Positions 25,917-34,936 are shown, counted from the stretch's first letter. The stretch is DNA of 64,000 nucleotides from Acidimicrobiaceae bacterium (GCA_003152015.1 PLZF01000096.1:109621-173620); one strand, 5' to 3'. Translations and numbers: made by a program. Notes: generated from the sequence alone by a model not told the origin.

Positions 25917-27914
25917 TCAATCGGCTTCGCCCGTGCCCCCCGCCTGTAACTGCTCGTCGATGAGATTCACCACCGTCGAGTCGAGGAGGGTGGTTACGTC
26001 GCCGAGCTCCCGATGTTCGGCGACATCCTTCAACAGGCGCCGCATGATCTTGCCGCTACGGGTTTTGGGCAGGTCGGGCGTCAAGATGATCTGCCGGGGT
26101 TTGGCGATGGGCCCAATGACCTTGGCCACGTGCGCCCGCAGCGCGTCCACCAACGCGCCACCTTCGTTCTCCTCGTCGGACACCTCGCCCTTGACCGTGA
26201 CGAAGGCCACGATCGCCTGTCCGGTGGTGTCGTCGCTGGCCCCGACGACCGCAGCCTCGGCGACCCGGGGGAAGCCGACCAGGGCGTGCTCCACCTCGGT
26301 GGTGGAGATGCGGTGCCCGGAGATGTTCATCACGTCGTCGACGCGACCCAGCAACCACAGGTCGCCGTCCTCGTCCCTCTTTGCCCCGTCCCCGGCGAAG
26401 TAGCGACCGGGATACCGGGACCAATACGTCTCCTCGTAGCGTTTCGGATCACCCCAGATACCCCGGAGCATCCCGGGCCACGGATGGTCGAGCACCAGGA
26501 ACCCACCGGCGTCGTTGCCGACCGAGTGCCCGGAGTCATCGACGACGTCAGCGCTGATTCCGGGGAACGGTCGCATCGCCGCACCAGGCTTCGTGGCGGT
26601 AATTCCGGGAAGCGGTGTGATCATGATCCCGCCTGTCTCGGTCTGCCACCAGGTGTCCACCACCGGGCACCGGTCACCCCCGATGTGCTCGCGGTACCAC
26701 ATCCATGCCTCGGGGTTGATGGGCTCACCCACGGATCCGAGGAGCCGCAGGCTCGAGAGGTCGTGGCCGGCGGGGTGCTCCTCTCCCCACTTCATGAACG
26801 TGCGGATGGTGGTGGGGGCGGTATAGAGGATGGTGACCTTGTAGTCCTCGATGATCTTCCACCACCGGTCGCGCCCACCGGCGTCGGGGGTCCCCTCGTA
26901 CATCATCGAAGTGACACCATTAGCCAGGGGGCCATACACGATGTAGCTGTGGCCGGTCACCCAGCCGATGTCGGCGGCAGTCCAGAAGACATCGGTGTCC
27001 GGTTTCACGTCGAAGATCAGTCGATGGGTAACGGCGCATTGGGTGAGGTACCCACCGGTGGTGTGGAGAATGCCTTTCGGCTTCGCCGTGGTCCCACTGG
27101 TGTACATGATGTAAAGCGGTTGTTCGGCATCGAACGCCTCTGGGTCGTGCTCAGTGGATTGCCGATCAACGACGTCGTGCCACCAAAGGTCCCGACCGTC
27201 CTCCCACTCCACATCCTGGCCGGTTCGGCGGACGACCACCACCGTGCGCACTTCAGGGCACTGCTTGAGCGCCTCGTCGACGTTGGGCTTCAATGCCGTC
27301 TGGGCTCCCCGCCGATAACTTCCATCGGCGGTGATCACGACACGGGCATCACCGTCGAGGATTCGATTGGCCAGGGCTTCCGACGAGAAGCCACCGAACG
27401 TCACCATGTGTGGCGCGCCGATACGGGCACACGCCAGCATCGCCACCATTGCCTCGGGGATCATCGGCATGTAGATAGCCACCCGATCGCCGGCGTTGAC
27501 GCCCAGATCAGTGAGGGCGTTGGCCGCCTGACACACCATGTCCTTCAGCTCGGCATAGGTAATGGTCCGGGTATCCCCCTCGGGCTCCCCCACCCAGTGG
27601 AATGCGACCCTGTCGCCCTTGCCGGCCGCGACGTGGCGGTCCAAGCAGTTGACCGAGACGTTCAACTTGCCGCCGACAAACCACTTGGCATACGGAACCT
27701 TCCATTCCAGCACCTCGGACCAGCGCTGTGCCCATTCAAGCGATTCGGCCTGCTTTTCCCACCACGCGATGGGATCAGCATCTGCCTCGGCGTAGATGCC
27801 CGGCCCGGCATTCGCCTGGTCGACAAATTTCGAAGGAGGTTCGAAGCGACGAATCTCATGGTGCAATGCCGAGAGACCCTGGTCCTGTCGCCCGTTCTGC
27901 GCAGCCTCACTCAT
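25917..27914 (-). CDS. acs: Acetyl-CoA synthetase (AMP-forming)
   Basis: Activates acetate to acetyl-CoA through acetyl-AMP. It has 665 residues, the usual length. The N-terminal ACS cap (YAEADADPIAWWEKQAESLEW) is followed by the ATP-binding motif YTSGTTAKPKGILHTTGG, VDTWWQTETGGIMI, the hinge region LLGRVDDVMNISGHRISTTEVEHAL and the catalytic, acetylatable Lys in PKTRSGKIMRRLL. It starts 19 bases after the acetate-transporter gene and forms an operon with it. Confidence 0.96.
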   Translation of the reverse strand: MSEAAQNGRQDQGLSALHHEIRRFEPPSKFVDQANAGPGIYAEADADPIAWWEKQAESLEWAQRWSEVLEWKVPYAKWFVGGKLNVSVNCLDRHVAAGKGDRVAFHWVGEPEGDTRTITYAELKDMVCQAANALTDLGVNAGDRVAIYMPMIPEAMVAMLACARIGAPHMVTFGGFSSEALANRILDGDARVVITADGSYRRGAQTALKPNVDEALKQCPEVRTVVVVRRTGQDVEWEDGRDLWWHDVVDRQSTEHDPEAFDAEQPLYIMYTSGTTAKPKGILHTTGGYLTQCAVTHRLIFDVKPDTDVFWTAADIGWVTGHSYIVYGPLANGVTSMMYEGTPDAGGRDRWWKIIEDYKVTILYTAPTTIRTFMKWGEEHPAGHDLSSLRLLGSVGEPINPEAWMWYREHIGGDRCPVVDTWWQTETGGIMITPLPGITATKPGAAMRPFPGISADVVDDSGHSVGNDAGGFLVLDHPWPGMLRGIWGDPKRYEETYWSRYPGRYFAGDGAKRDEDGDLWLLGRVDDVMNISGHRISTTEVEHALVGFPRVAEAAVVGASDDTTGQAIVAFVTVKGEVSDEENEGGALVDALRAHVAKVIGPIAKPRQIILTPDLPKTRSGKIMRRLLKDVAEHRELGDVTTLLDSTVVNLIDEQLQAGGTGEAD

Positions 27915-27933
27915 GGTCTGGTACTCCCAATCT

Positions 27934-28605
27934 TCACCCTGACGTCCTTGCGCCGGAGGTTACCGGTTTCGGAGCCAACGGCAGGGTCGGGATGATCGCT
28001 TTCTTGAAGGTCTCGTTCACCACGCCGGCAAATGAGGCGTACCAGGCAGCCGCGGCGGTGGCGATACCGACATAGCCGCCCCACTTGGTCAGGTTGGCCT
28101 GGTCCTGGAACGCTCCGATGGTCAGCAGCACGAAGGTCACCGTCAACAAGACGAACACGGCCGCTACGGCTCCACTCACTCGGAACGACGGAACCGTCAT
28201 GTAGGCGGTGAAGATCGTCCATCCCAGCAGGAAGACGCCGACTGCCACCGATACATCCGCCGGGCTGGTCAGTCCTCCCACGATGAACTTGACGAAGACG
28301 TAGTACGAGATCCAGAACGCCCCGTACGAGGAGAAGGCGAGAGCACCAAACGTGTTCTTTCGGACAAACTCCCACATTCCGGCCAGGAGCTGAACCGCCC
28401 CTCCGTAGACCAGAGCTAGGGCGAGAGCAGAATCCGCAGCCGGTCCCCAGATTTTGGCATTGGAAACACTCAATGCAAACGTGGTCATAGCGAAAGCCGC
28501 AAGCCCTAACGGTGCGGGATCGGCCACTCGGTACACAGTCGGTTCGACCGGAACCGGATCGTCCGCGACCGCGATCCTTCCCATTTCGCCTGATTCTGGT
28601 GCCAT
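27934..28605 (-). CDS. satP: GPR1/FUN34/YaaH (SatP) family acetate transporter
   Basis: A 223-residue, six-helix membrane transporter for acetate or succinate. It carries the family signature as ADPAPLGLAAFAMTTF, then helices VYGGAVQLLAGMWEF, GAFWISYYVFVKF, GVFLLGWTIFTAYMTV and FVLLTVTFVLLTIGAF. The ATG at 28605 follows AAGGGGGG; an upstream ATG at 28641 is less likely. Its pairing with acs gives a complete uptake-and-activation module. A 20-bp palindrome about 100 bases upstream may control both. Confidence 0.9.
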   Translation of the reverse strand: MAPESGEMGRIAVADDPVPVEPTVYRVADPAPLGLAAFAMTTFALSVSNAKIWGPAADSALALALVYGGAVQLLAGMWEFVRKNTFGALAFSSYGAFWISYYVFVKFIVGGLTSPADVSVAVGVFLLGWTIFTAYMTVPSFRVSGAVAAVFVLLTVTFVLLTIGAFQDQANLTKWGGYVGIATAAAAWYASFAGVVNETFKKAIIPTLPLAPKPVTSGARTSG

Positions 28606-28700
28606 GAACCCCCCTTGTCGCAGGCGCCCGCCCCTGGCCACGTAGAGCCAGTACCGGCCACCTTCACTTGACTACCAGACTTCTTACCCACTTGAGTGCA

Positions 28701-28720
28701 CAATGTCAACAGTGACATTG
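28701..28720 (-). promoter_or_regulatory. Palindromic operator candidate upstream of satP-acs
   Basis: CAATGTCA at 28701-28708 and TGACATTG at 28713-28720 form a perfect 8-bp inverted repeat with a 4-base spacer. The symmetry and size fit a TetR- or GntR-type dimer site. It lies about 95 bases upstream of the satP start in a 252-bp non-coding interval. Confidence 0.45.
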
Positions 28721-28857
28721 CACGGACACCCAGCACCTTTCATGTGAAATGAACCACACACGCGTTCGGCGTGCCTCCGTCGATTCCGATGAGCAGAGAC
28801 GGCTCTTGCCAAGTTCGATTCCGAGTTCTGTTCAGTCCTCCCACCAACGACGGGCTC

Positions 28858-29682
28858 TCACGCTTCGGGACCCGAGAGCCCCAGCAGCGCGGTAATACCG
28901 TGGTCGCGCCCAGCCGTGTAACCCCCGTCCACCGGGAACGCCAGTCCGGTCACGAACGAGGCATCGTCGGAGAGAAGGAACGCTGCCGCCGCGGCGATCT
29001 CGCTCGGTCGGCCCATTCGTCGGAGTGTGTGCTCCTCGATGAGCGCCTCACGCGCCAGCTCCATCCCCGCAAGGCCAAAGATCCCATCGGTCATCGGTGT
29101 TTCGATGAAACCGGGGCAGATGGCATTGACCCGGATGCCACGGCCCCCGTAATCGATCGCCATGTTCTTGGTCAGCAGCACCACCCCTCCCTTGGAAGCG
29201 CTGTACGCGCTGCCTCCGGCCGTGCCCTCCAGGCCCTCGATACTCGCCAGCGTGACGATGGAACCCCGGACCTCACCGACAACCGGTTGCTGGAGCATCT
29301 GCCCGATGACGTGCTTGGCCATGAGATACGTTCCAGTGAGGTTGACCGAAATGACCCGTTGCCACTCGCTTTGATCGAGCGAGTGCACCGGTCCGCCGCC
29401 GGCCACTCCGGCTGCATTCACCAGGCCGTCGATCCGACCGAACGTGTCAGTTGTCGACGCCACCAGATCCACCACTGAAGCTTCGTCACTCACGTCGACG
29501 TGTCGGAACGACCATGATCCGGTCTCCGGGGGTTCGCCTTCGTGTTCGGTCCAGTCGACCCATTCAGCCCGATCGGCGCCCATAACCGTCGCCCCTTCAC
29601 TGAGTAGGCGATCTGCGCACGCCAAGCCGATCCCAGAAGCCGCCCCGGTGACGACCACCACCTTGTCCCTCAGACCCCTCAT
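28858..29682 (-). CDS. SDR family oxidoreductase
   Basis: A 274-residue short-chain dehydrogenase. It shows the cofactor motif TGAASGIG, NAAGVAGG, the catalytic Ser in VTLASIEGLEG, YSASKGGVVLLTKN with Tyr and Lys, and the C-terminal FVTGLAFPVDGG. ATG at 29682 is preceded by GGGGAGGA with 4-base spacing; codons upstream of it are not conserved. Substrate unknown. A 12-bp palindrome lies about 55 bases upstream. Confidence 0.88.
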   Translation of the reverse strand: MRGLRDKVVVVTGAASGIGLACADRLLSEGATVMGADRAEWVDWTEHEGEPPETGSWSFRHVDVSDEASVVDLVASTTDTFGRIDGLVNAAGVAGGGPVHSLDQSEWQRVISVNLTGTYLMAKHVIGQMLQQPVVGEVRGSIVTLASIEGLEGTAGGSAYSASKGGVVLLTKNMAIDYGGRGIRVNAICPGFIETPMTDGIFGLAGMELAREALIEEHTLRRMGRPSEIAAAAAFLLSDDASFVTGLAFPVDGGYTAGRDHGITALLGLSGPEA

Positions 29683-29737
29683 CGAGTCCTCCCCTCGGTT
29701 GCTACTCGACCACCGATCTTTACATCTGATAGATAGG

Positions 29738-29749
29738 GTGCACGTGCAC
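29738..29749. promoter_or_regulatory. Perfect palindrome GTGCACGTGCAC
   Basis: A 12-bp perfect palindrome made of two GTGCAC units, 55 bases upstream of the SDR start, beside an A+T-rich stretch (TCTGATAGATAG). It is a candidate operator for the SDR gene. Confidence 0.35.
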
Positions 29750-29787
29750 AAGTCAAGCCACCGGCTCAGGCCAACGGGCCTACGCTC

Positions 29788-29829
29788 CAGTCGTACCCTC
29801 AGTCGTACCCACAGTCGTACCCACAGTCG
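29788..29829 (+). repeat. 12-bp tandem repeat
   Basis: CAGTCGTACCCA (first copy ending CCCT) occurs three times in direct succession at 29788, 29800 and 29812, with a partial fourth copy. It lies in the 318-bp non-coding interval between the SDR and LLM genes, where I see no other feature. Confidence 0.8.
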
Positions 29830-30000
29830 AGCCGGTGTATGGGCCGTACGACTCCACGCACCGCTTGCGCTGGTGGCCGCGGTGAGCTCCGCTGCTGGTA
29901 ATCCGATTCGGGTGGCGCATGTTGCTCGAGGGTTCGCTCCCTACCTTCACCCGGTGACCGCCGAAGCCGAAGCAATCGGCCCGAAGAAAGGACTGTGTCA

Positions 30001-31107
30001 GTGAAGTTCGCTCTCTTCTACGAAATTCCGGTTCCCCAACCCTGGGAGCCTGACAGCGAGCTCATCGCCTATCAGAACACCCTCGCGGAGGCCGTCGCCG
30101 GTGACAAGGCCGGATGGGATGCCTTTTGGACGGTCGAGCACCACTTTCTGAAGGAGTACTCCCACTGTTCGAATCCCGAGGTGCTCTACGGCGCCATCGC
30201 CGCGCTGACCGAGCGGATCCGGTTGGGCTACGGGGTCCGCCTGACGCCCAAGCCCTACAACCATCCGGTACGAACGGCCGAGTCGGTGGCGGTACTCGAT
30301 CTGATATCCAACGGACGGGTCGATTTCGGAACCGGCCGATCGGCCACCCGAGCCGAACTCGAGGGCTTCGGGATCGATCCGTCCGAGACCCGCCAGATGT
30401 GGCGGGAGGCTATTGAGCACATTGTGGGTTGTTGGACCAACGACGAGTACGCCTTCGACGGCAAGTACTGGCAGATGCCGCGGCGCCGAGTCCAGCCCAA
30501 GCCGCTGCAGCAACCCCATCCGCCGATCTGGGGAGCGACCACCAGCGAAGACGGCCATCGACAGGTGGGTGAGTTGGGGCTGGGTCTGTGCTCCTTCGCC
30601 GTTGGGGTATCGCCGGAGGAGGTCAAGAAGAAGGTCGACATCTACCGCGCCGCATCTGAGACCTGCACTGCACCCCTGGGAGCGTACGTCCACAACCAGG
30701 CAGCCACATTCACCATGGCCCTCTGCTCGGACAATCGGGACAAGGCCATTGAGCTGGCCAGAGAGTCCTTCGAGTGGTACCCGAAGACGGGAGCCAGACA
30801 GATTGCCACCGTGACCGACTGGATGGCCGAACGAAACCAGGACCTCGATTCCTATTCGTATGCAGCCGACATGAAGGCCCACGACGATGATGGATCGCTC
30901 GATCTCCTCAGCCTCGAGTACCTCATCGACTCCAACGCCTGTGTCCTGGGCACCCCGGACGAATGTCTCGACGCGTGCCGGAAGTACGAAGCCGCCGGGA
31001 TCGACCTCTTGCTGTGTCTGGTCAACCCCTACAAGATCCCTCATGACGCGGTGATGGAAACCATCGAACTGATGGGGACCTACGTGTTACCGAAGTTCCG
31101 GGACTGA
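30001..31107 (+). CDS. LLM class flavin-dependent oxidoreductase (bacterial luciferase-like)
   Basis: A 368-residue TIM-barrel flavoprotein of the luciferase-like family, using FMNH2 or F420. It starts VKFALFYEIPVPQPW at GTG 30001, with AAGGA nine bases upstream; GTG at 29995 is an alternative. Typical segments are FWTVEHHFLKEYSHCSNPEVLYGAIAA, GYGVRLTPKPYNHPVR, NGRVDFGTGRSAT and LGTPDECLDACRKYEAAGIDLLLC. These resemble the limonene/alkanal monooxygenase-like branch. The reductase partner is not adjacent, although a flavin reductase gene lies 10 kb away. Confidence 0.87.
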   Translation: MKFALFYEIPVPQPWEPDSELIAYQNTLAEAVAGDKAGWDAFWTVEHHFLKEYSHCSNPEVLYGAIAALTERIRLGYGVRLTPKPYNHPVRTAESVAVLDLISNGRVDFGTGRSATRAELEGFGIDPSETRQMWREAIEHIVGCWTNDEYAFDGKYWQMPRRRVQPKPLQQPHPPIWGATTSEDGHRQVGELGLGLCSFAVGVSPEEVKKKVDIYRAASETCTAPLGAYVHNQAATFTMALCSDNRDKAIELARESFEWYPKTGARQIATVTDWMAERNQDLDSYSYAADMKAHDDDGSLDLLSLEYLIDSNACVLGTPDECLDACRKYEAAGIDLLLCLVNPYKIPHDAVMETIELMGTYVLPKFRD

Positions 31108-31125
31108 CGGCTGTCTGCAGAAGGT

Positions 31126-31890
31126 TCAGGGGCCAGCTCCGATGTAGGCGGCGTACCCGGTCCGGTCGACGATCTCCGCCAACTCGCTCTCACCGGTGGC
31201 GACCACCCGGCCAGCCGAGAGAACGTGCACCACATCGGGCTTCAGTACTTTCAGCAATCGCCGGAAGTGGGTGATGGCCAATACACCCAGTCCCCACTCT
31301 TCGGTAGCCTCTTCCACCCGCCGGCCCACAGCCGCCAAGGCATCGACATCGAGTCCGGAGTCGATCTCGTCGAGGACCGCGAACCGGGGTCGGAGCACTC
31401 CCATCTGCAGTGTCTCGTTCCGTTTGCGCTCTCCACCCGAAAGATCGACGTTGAGGGAGCGGGTGAGAAACCGCTCGTCAAAGCCAATGCGCTTGGCCTC
31501 GGCGCGCATCCGCTCACTCACATCGCCGGCTCCGGCATTGGCCCCAACTTCGCCGGCCTCGATCTCGGGCCGGGAGGCGGTCAGCGCGGTGACCAGCGAG
31601 ACACCCGGTACTTCGATCGGATGCTGCATGCCGAGAAACAGTCCAGCGCGGGCTCGTTGCCAGGTGGGCAAGGAAAGCAGGTCGATCCCGTCGAGGGTCA
31701 CGGTTCCGCTGAGGATCTCGTACCCGGGTCGCCCCATCAGCACGTGGGCCAAGGTGCTCTTTCCTGATCCGTTGGGACCCATCACCGCATGTACTTCCCC
31801 ACTGCGAACCGTGAGGGTCACCCCCCGGAGGATCTCCCGACCGGGGATGCCGGCATGTAGGTCTTCGATCTTGAGCTCACCGGTACTCAT
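31126..31890 (-). CDS. sufC: Fe-S cluster assembly ATPase SufC (copy 2)
   Basis: A second SufC, 254 residues, encoded with its expected partners SufB and SufD. Walker A is GPNGSGKST, the signature is LSGGERKRNETLQM, Walker B is FAVLDEIDSGLDVDAL and the H-loop is VLAITHFRRLL. Its ATG overlaps the stop of the Rieske gene (ATGA). It ends the leftward suf cluster. Both copies look functional by motif. Confidence 0.95.
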   Translation of the reverse strand: MSTGELKIEDLHAGIPGREILRGVTLTVRSGEVHAVMGPNGSGKSTLAHVLMGRPGYEILSGTVTLDGIDLLSLPTWQRARAGLFLGMQHPIEVPGVSLVTALTASRPEIEAGEVGANAGAGDVSERMRAEAKRIGFDERFLTRSLNVDLSGGERKRNETLQMGVLRPRFAVLDEIDSGLDVDALAAVGRRVEEATEEWGLGVLAITHFRRLLKVLKPDVVHVLSAGRVVATGESELAEIVDRTGYAAYIGAGP

Positions 31891-32204
31891 GACACCACCA
31901 CCGACACATGCTCGTCATCGACGACCAATTCGTACACCGGCACCGGCCTGGTGGCCGGGAGCGAACGGGGCTGTCCGGTACGAAGGTCGAATGTCGAGCC
32001 GTGCTTGCCGCACTCGATCTCGCATTCGTCGGGCCACACCTCGCCATCAGCCAACGAGTACTCCTCGTGGCTGCAGCGGTCCCCCACGGCAAAATACTCA
32101 TCGGCGATGCGGACCAGGGCGATCCGGAGGCCGGCCACGTCGAACCTCTTTGCCTGCCCTGGCTCGAGGTCATTGCGCCCGCACAGACGCGCCGTCTCAG
32201 ACAC
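31887..32204 (-). CDS. Rieske [2Fe-2S] ferredoxin of the SUF cluster
   Basis: A 105-residue Rieske protein, commonly annotated as a non-heme-iron oxygenase ferredoxin subunit. The ligands are GDRCSHEEYSL (Cys, His) and ECGKHGSTFDL (Cys, His). In many actinobacteria a Rieske gene lies between sufD and sufC, where it is presumed to supply electrons for cluster assembly. It overlaps sufD by 8 bases and sufC by 4, so all three are tightly coupled. Confidence 0.92.
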   Translation of the reverse strand: MSETARLCGRNDLEPGQAKRFDVAGLRIALVRIADEYFAVGDRCSHEEYSLADGEVWPDECEIECGKHGSTFDLRTGQPRSLPATRPVPVYELVVDDEHVSVVVS

Positions 32205-33558
32205 CGTGGACCCCCGTCCGGTCGGCCAGAGCCTGGCCGATCATGGCTCGGGTGCCGGCAATGGGCACCTGATCGGCGATGTCGGCGAAGAACCCGGCCA
32301 CAATCAACCGTTCGGCCACCTCGGGCTCCACCCCGCGGGACTCGAGGTAGTAGCGCTGGTCCTCGGAAACCGGGCCCACCGTCGACGCGTGGCTGCACCG
32401 GACGTCGTTCTCCTCGATGTCGAGGTTGGGAACCGAGTCCGCATGCGCCCCTTCATCGAGGACGAGGTTGTGATTGGTCTGCATGGCGTCGGACCGGACC
32501 GCTCCCCTCCGCACCCGGATCAACCCGCTGTAGACCGAATGGGAACGATCGGCCACGGCTCCCATGAAGAGCAGGTCACTTGTCGTCTTCGGCGCCCGGT
32601 GATCCTGGAGCGTCCGAAAATCGAGCATCTGATCGTCGCGACCGATGTACGCAGCCCGAAGTTTGCTCGTCCCCGAGGTACCGATCAGCGCAGAGTCGGT
32701 GCGGAGCCGGGCATAGCTCCCGCCCAGGGCGACCGCGAAACTGTGGAGACCGGCGTCAGCCCCAATGGTGCTCACCTGATGGGCAAGTTGCCAGGTGGCC
32801 GGGCCCAACGACTGGATGCTGACGTAGTTCAACTCGGCACCGTCAGCCACCTGCACTTCGGTCACCGGCACCACCAGGTGCTCCGCATGGTTGGCCACCG
32901 ACGATGCGCCCCTGGTGGGCAGCTCCGCCAACAGCCCGCCTTCGACGTCGACCACGATTTCCACCACGGAGGCCACCGACGAGGAAGCACCCCGGATGAC
33001 GGTCCGGGGAAACACCGCGTCGCCGCCCGCCCCGGTGATCACATGCACAACCACCACCGGGTGTTCGATCGTTACGCCGGCATGGACGTCGATCACCACC
33101 GGGTCGGCGGCGAACGCATCGTTGAGAAGCACGAAGTCGGTTGGATCGGTGGCGATCGACCCCAAGAGCGCCTCAGCCTCATCGTGCTCGGTCATCCGCC
33201 CGATAGCCAATGCATCGTCGCCGGCTTCCGATGCCACGGTGGCCAACACTCCATTGACCGTCACGATCAGCCCGGCGCGGGGTCCGAGCCCGTCGACCAG
33301 GGCGCGGATCCGGTCCGAGGGTGGTGGCCCATGGACATCGGTCGCCGTCAGGTCAGGGGAAACCGGGGTCTGGTACCTGTCCAGATCGAGACTGTCGATA
33401 CGGCTGTAGCGCCAGACTTCGTCCTTTTCGGTCGGCAGGGGGGCGGACGCGAACGCTTCCGCCGCGGCAGTTCGGCGGTGCCGTAGCCACGGGGGCCCGG
33501 GCAGGGCGGCGGCGGTCTCAGGGGTAAAGGTGGACAGGGTGAAAAGCCTCTCGCGCAA
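32197..33558 (-). CDS. sufD: Fe-S cluster assembly protein SufD
   Basis: Scaffold partner of SufB and SufC. The SufBD beta-helix is recognisable from EVWRYSRIDSLDLDRYQ near the start to RVRRGAVRSDAMQTNHNLVLDEGAHADSVPNLDIEENDVRCSHASTVGPVSEDQRYYLESRG near the end. The start is uncertain because no ATG is in frame. TTG at 33558 gives 453 residues; CTG at 33537 gives 446 and better matches the usual SufD N-terminus. It is separated from sufB by a small gene and by a crotonase gene on the other strand. Confidence 0.92.
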   Translation of the reverse strand: MRERLFTLSTFTPETAAALPGPPWLRHRRTAAAEAFASAPLPTEKDEVWRYSRIDSLDLDRYQTPVSPDLTATDVHGPPPSDRIRALVDGLGPRAGLIVTVNGVLATVASEAGDDALAIGRMTEHDEAEALLGSIATDPTDFVLLNDAFAADPVVIDVHAGVTIEHPVVVVHVITGAGGDAVFPRTVIRGASSSVASVVEIVVDVEGGLLAELPTRGASSVANHAEHLVVPVTEVQVADGAELNYVSIQSLGPATWQLAHQVSTIGADAGLHSFAVALGGSYARLRTDSALIGTSGTSKLRAAYIGRDDQMLDFRTLQDHRAPKTTSDLLFMGAVADRSHSVYSGLIRVRRGAVRSDAMQTNHNLVLDEGAHADSVPNLDIEENDVRCSHASTVGPVSEDQRYYLESRGVEPEVAERLIVAGFFADIADQVPIAGTRAMIGQALADRTGVHGV

Positions 33559-33640
33559 CGAGGCCCGGGTAACGAGCCTCGAGTTCCATGTTACCCGTCC
33601 TTTTCGCCTTCCCGGACGGGCAACGCCTACTCTTTCGCCC

Positions 33641-34504
33641 ATGAGTCCCGCCACCGACCACACCATTGCGTCCTTTGCTTCCGAGGTGCTCACCATCGAG
33701 GCCGATGGCCACGTGGCCACCCTGTGGCTCGACCGCCCCGAGAAGCGCAACGCCCTGGGGCCGGCCTTCTGGTCCGACCTTCCCGTGGCCATGGCAGCCA
33801 TCGGTTCGGATCCGGAGATCCGGGCGGTGGTGATCGCAGCCAAAGGCCCCCACTTCAGCGTCGGCCTCGATCTGGTCGCCATGGCAGGCCTGGGCGGACC
33901 CATGACCACCAGAGACGGCGCCCCCCTGTCGATGGCGGCGCGGGCCAAGTCGGCGCGGACGTCGGTGCTTCAGCTACAAGCCTCAGTGACCGCGGTGGCC
34001 GAATGTCCCCTGCCGGTGATCGCAGCCATCCACGGCTACTGCATCGGAGGCGGGGTCGACCTGGCTGCCGCCTGTGACATCCGGTTGGCCTCTTTAGATG
34101 CCCTGTTGTCGGTGCGGGAAGCCAAGGTGGCCATCGTCGCCGACATCGGCAGCCTCCAGCGCCTCCCCCACATCATCGGGAAAGGCCATGTGGCCGAGTT
34201 GGCCTTTACCGGTAAGGACATCACCGCGGCCAGAGCCCGCGAGATCGGACTGGTCAACGAGGTGTCGGCCGACGCCGACGCGGTGGTGGCCGATGCCCGT
34301 GCCCTCGCCACCGAGATCGCCGCCAACTCACCGCTCGCCGTCCAAGGGACCAAGGCGGTATTGGCAGCCGGAGAAGGAAAGTCGGTGGCTGAAGGTCTCG
34401 ACTACGTGGCCACCTGGAACGCCGGGTTTTTGGCCTCCGATGACCTGGTCGAGGCGATGACCGCCTTCATGGAAAAACGCCCTGGCCAGTTCACCGGCTG
34501 CTGA
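33641..34504 (+). CDS. Enoyl-CoA hydratase/isomerase family protein, dienoyl-CoA isomerase-like
   Basis: A 287-residue crotonase-fold enzyme. The oxyanion-hole segments are HFSVGLDLVAMAG and HGYCIGGGVDLAAACDIRLAS. The region AIVADIGSLQRLPHIIG carries the Asp seen in delta3,5-delta2,4-dienoyl-CoA isomerases (ECH1 type) rather than the second Glu of hydratases. It therefore probably acts in oxidation of unsaturated fatty acids; this is inference from the motif. ATG at 33641 is the first start after the divergent sufD. It interrupts the suf cluster on the opposite strand. Confidence 0.87.
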   Translation: MSPATDHTIASFASEVLTIEADGHVATLWLDRPEKRNALGPAFWSDLPVAMAAIGSDPEIRAVVIAAKGPHFSVGLDLVAMAGLGGPMTTRDGAPLSMAARAKSARTSVLQLQASVTAVAECPLPVIAAIHGYCIGGGVDLAAACDIRLASLDALLSVREAKVAIVADIGSLQRLPHIIGKGHVAELAFTGKDITAARAREIGLVNEVSADADAVVADARALATEIAANSPLAVQGTKAVLAAGEGKSVAEGLDYVATWNAGFLASDDLVEAMTAFMEKRPGQFTGC

Positions 34505-34540
34505 GGACCCTCGAGCGTCCCACGGGAGTCCGCAGACAGC

Positions 34541-34885
34541 TCAGCGCCGTCTGTTCCACCAACGACGCTGCTTGCGTTCTACTTTCGCCTCTTGTGCCTC
34601 TACCTCGGACACCACCTGCGGGCCCACCGCGTTGATGATGTCCTCGGCGCTATCGAGAAGAGCGGCGGCCTCTCCGTCGGGGACGCCGGGCATCGGCTCA
34701 AGTGGCGGCTCGACCAGCGACCCGCGGGCCCAACCCACATCGGCGAACCGACGGGCATAGGACGGGCAGTCGTCAGGGCACTTCCAGGGGGCGTCGGGGG
34801 CCAGGTCCAGCACGCAGAACCGGGCTACCTCGCCCGAGTCATAGGTCCGGCTTTGAAAGTGCTTGCACTCTTCCCTCATGGGCAT
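34541..34885 (-). CDS. Small conserved-looking Cys-containing protein between sufB and sufD
   Basis: A 114-residue cytosolic protein of no family I recognise. Four cysteines lie in the first 40 residues: Cys7 in EECKHF, Cys24 in ARFCVLD and the pair CPDDC at 36-40. The C-terminus is acidic, then strongly basic (KVERKQRRWWNRRR). Four Cys in a short domain suggest zinc or Fe-S binding. Its place 51 bases downstream of sufB suggests an accessory SUF role, but this is only positional. The start could be ATG 34885 or 34879. Confidence 0.7.
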   Translation of the reverse strand: MPMREECKHFQSRTYDSGEVARFCVLDLAPDAPWKCPDDCPSYARRFADVGWARGSLVEPPLEPMPGVPDGEAAALLDSAEDIINAVGPQVVSEVEAQEAKVERKQRRWWNRRR

Positions 34886-34936
34886 TGAACTATTCTGCCC
34901 CGTTCAGACGGACGCCATGCGGCCACCCAAAGTGGC

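Noticed and set aside
26013..27995. 660-codon open frame antisense to acs, and similar long frames antisense to aceE (2980-4242, 4384-5304), the debranching enzyme (10693-11787), the epoxide hydrolase region (42665-43825) and the MFS gene (55307-56452)
   Set aside because: They mirror recognised genes codon for codon, have Arg/His/Gly/Pro-rich low-information translations and no family motifs. They are a result of high G+C content.
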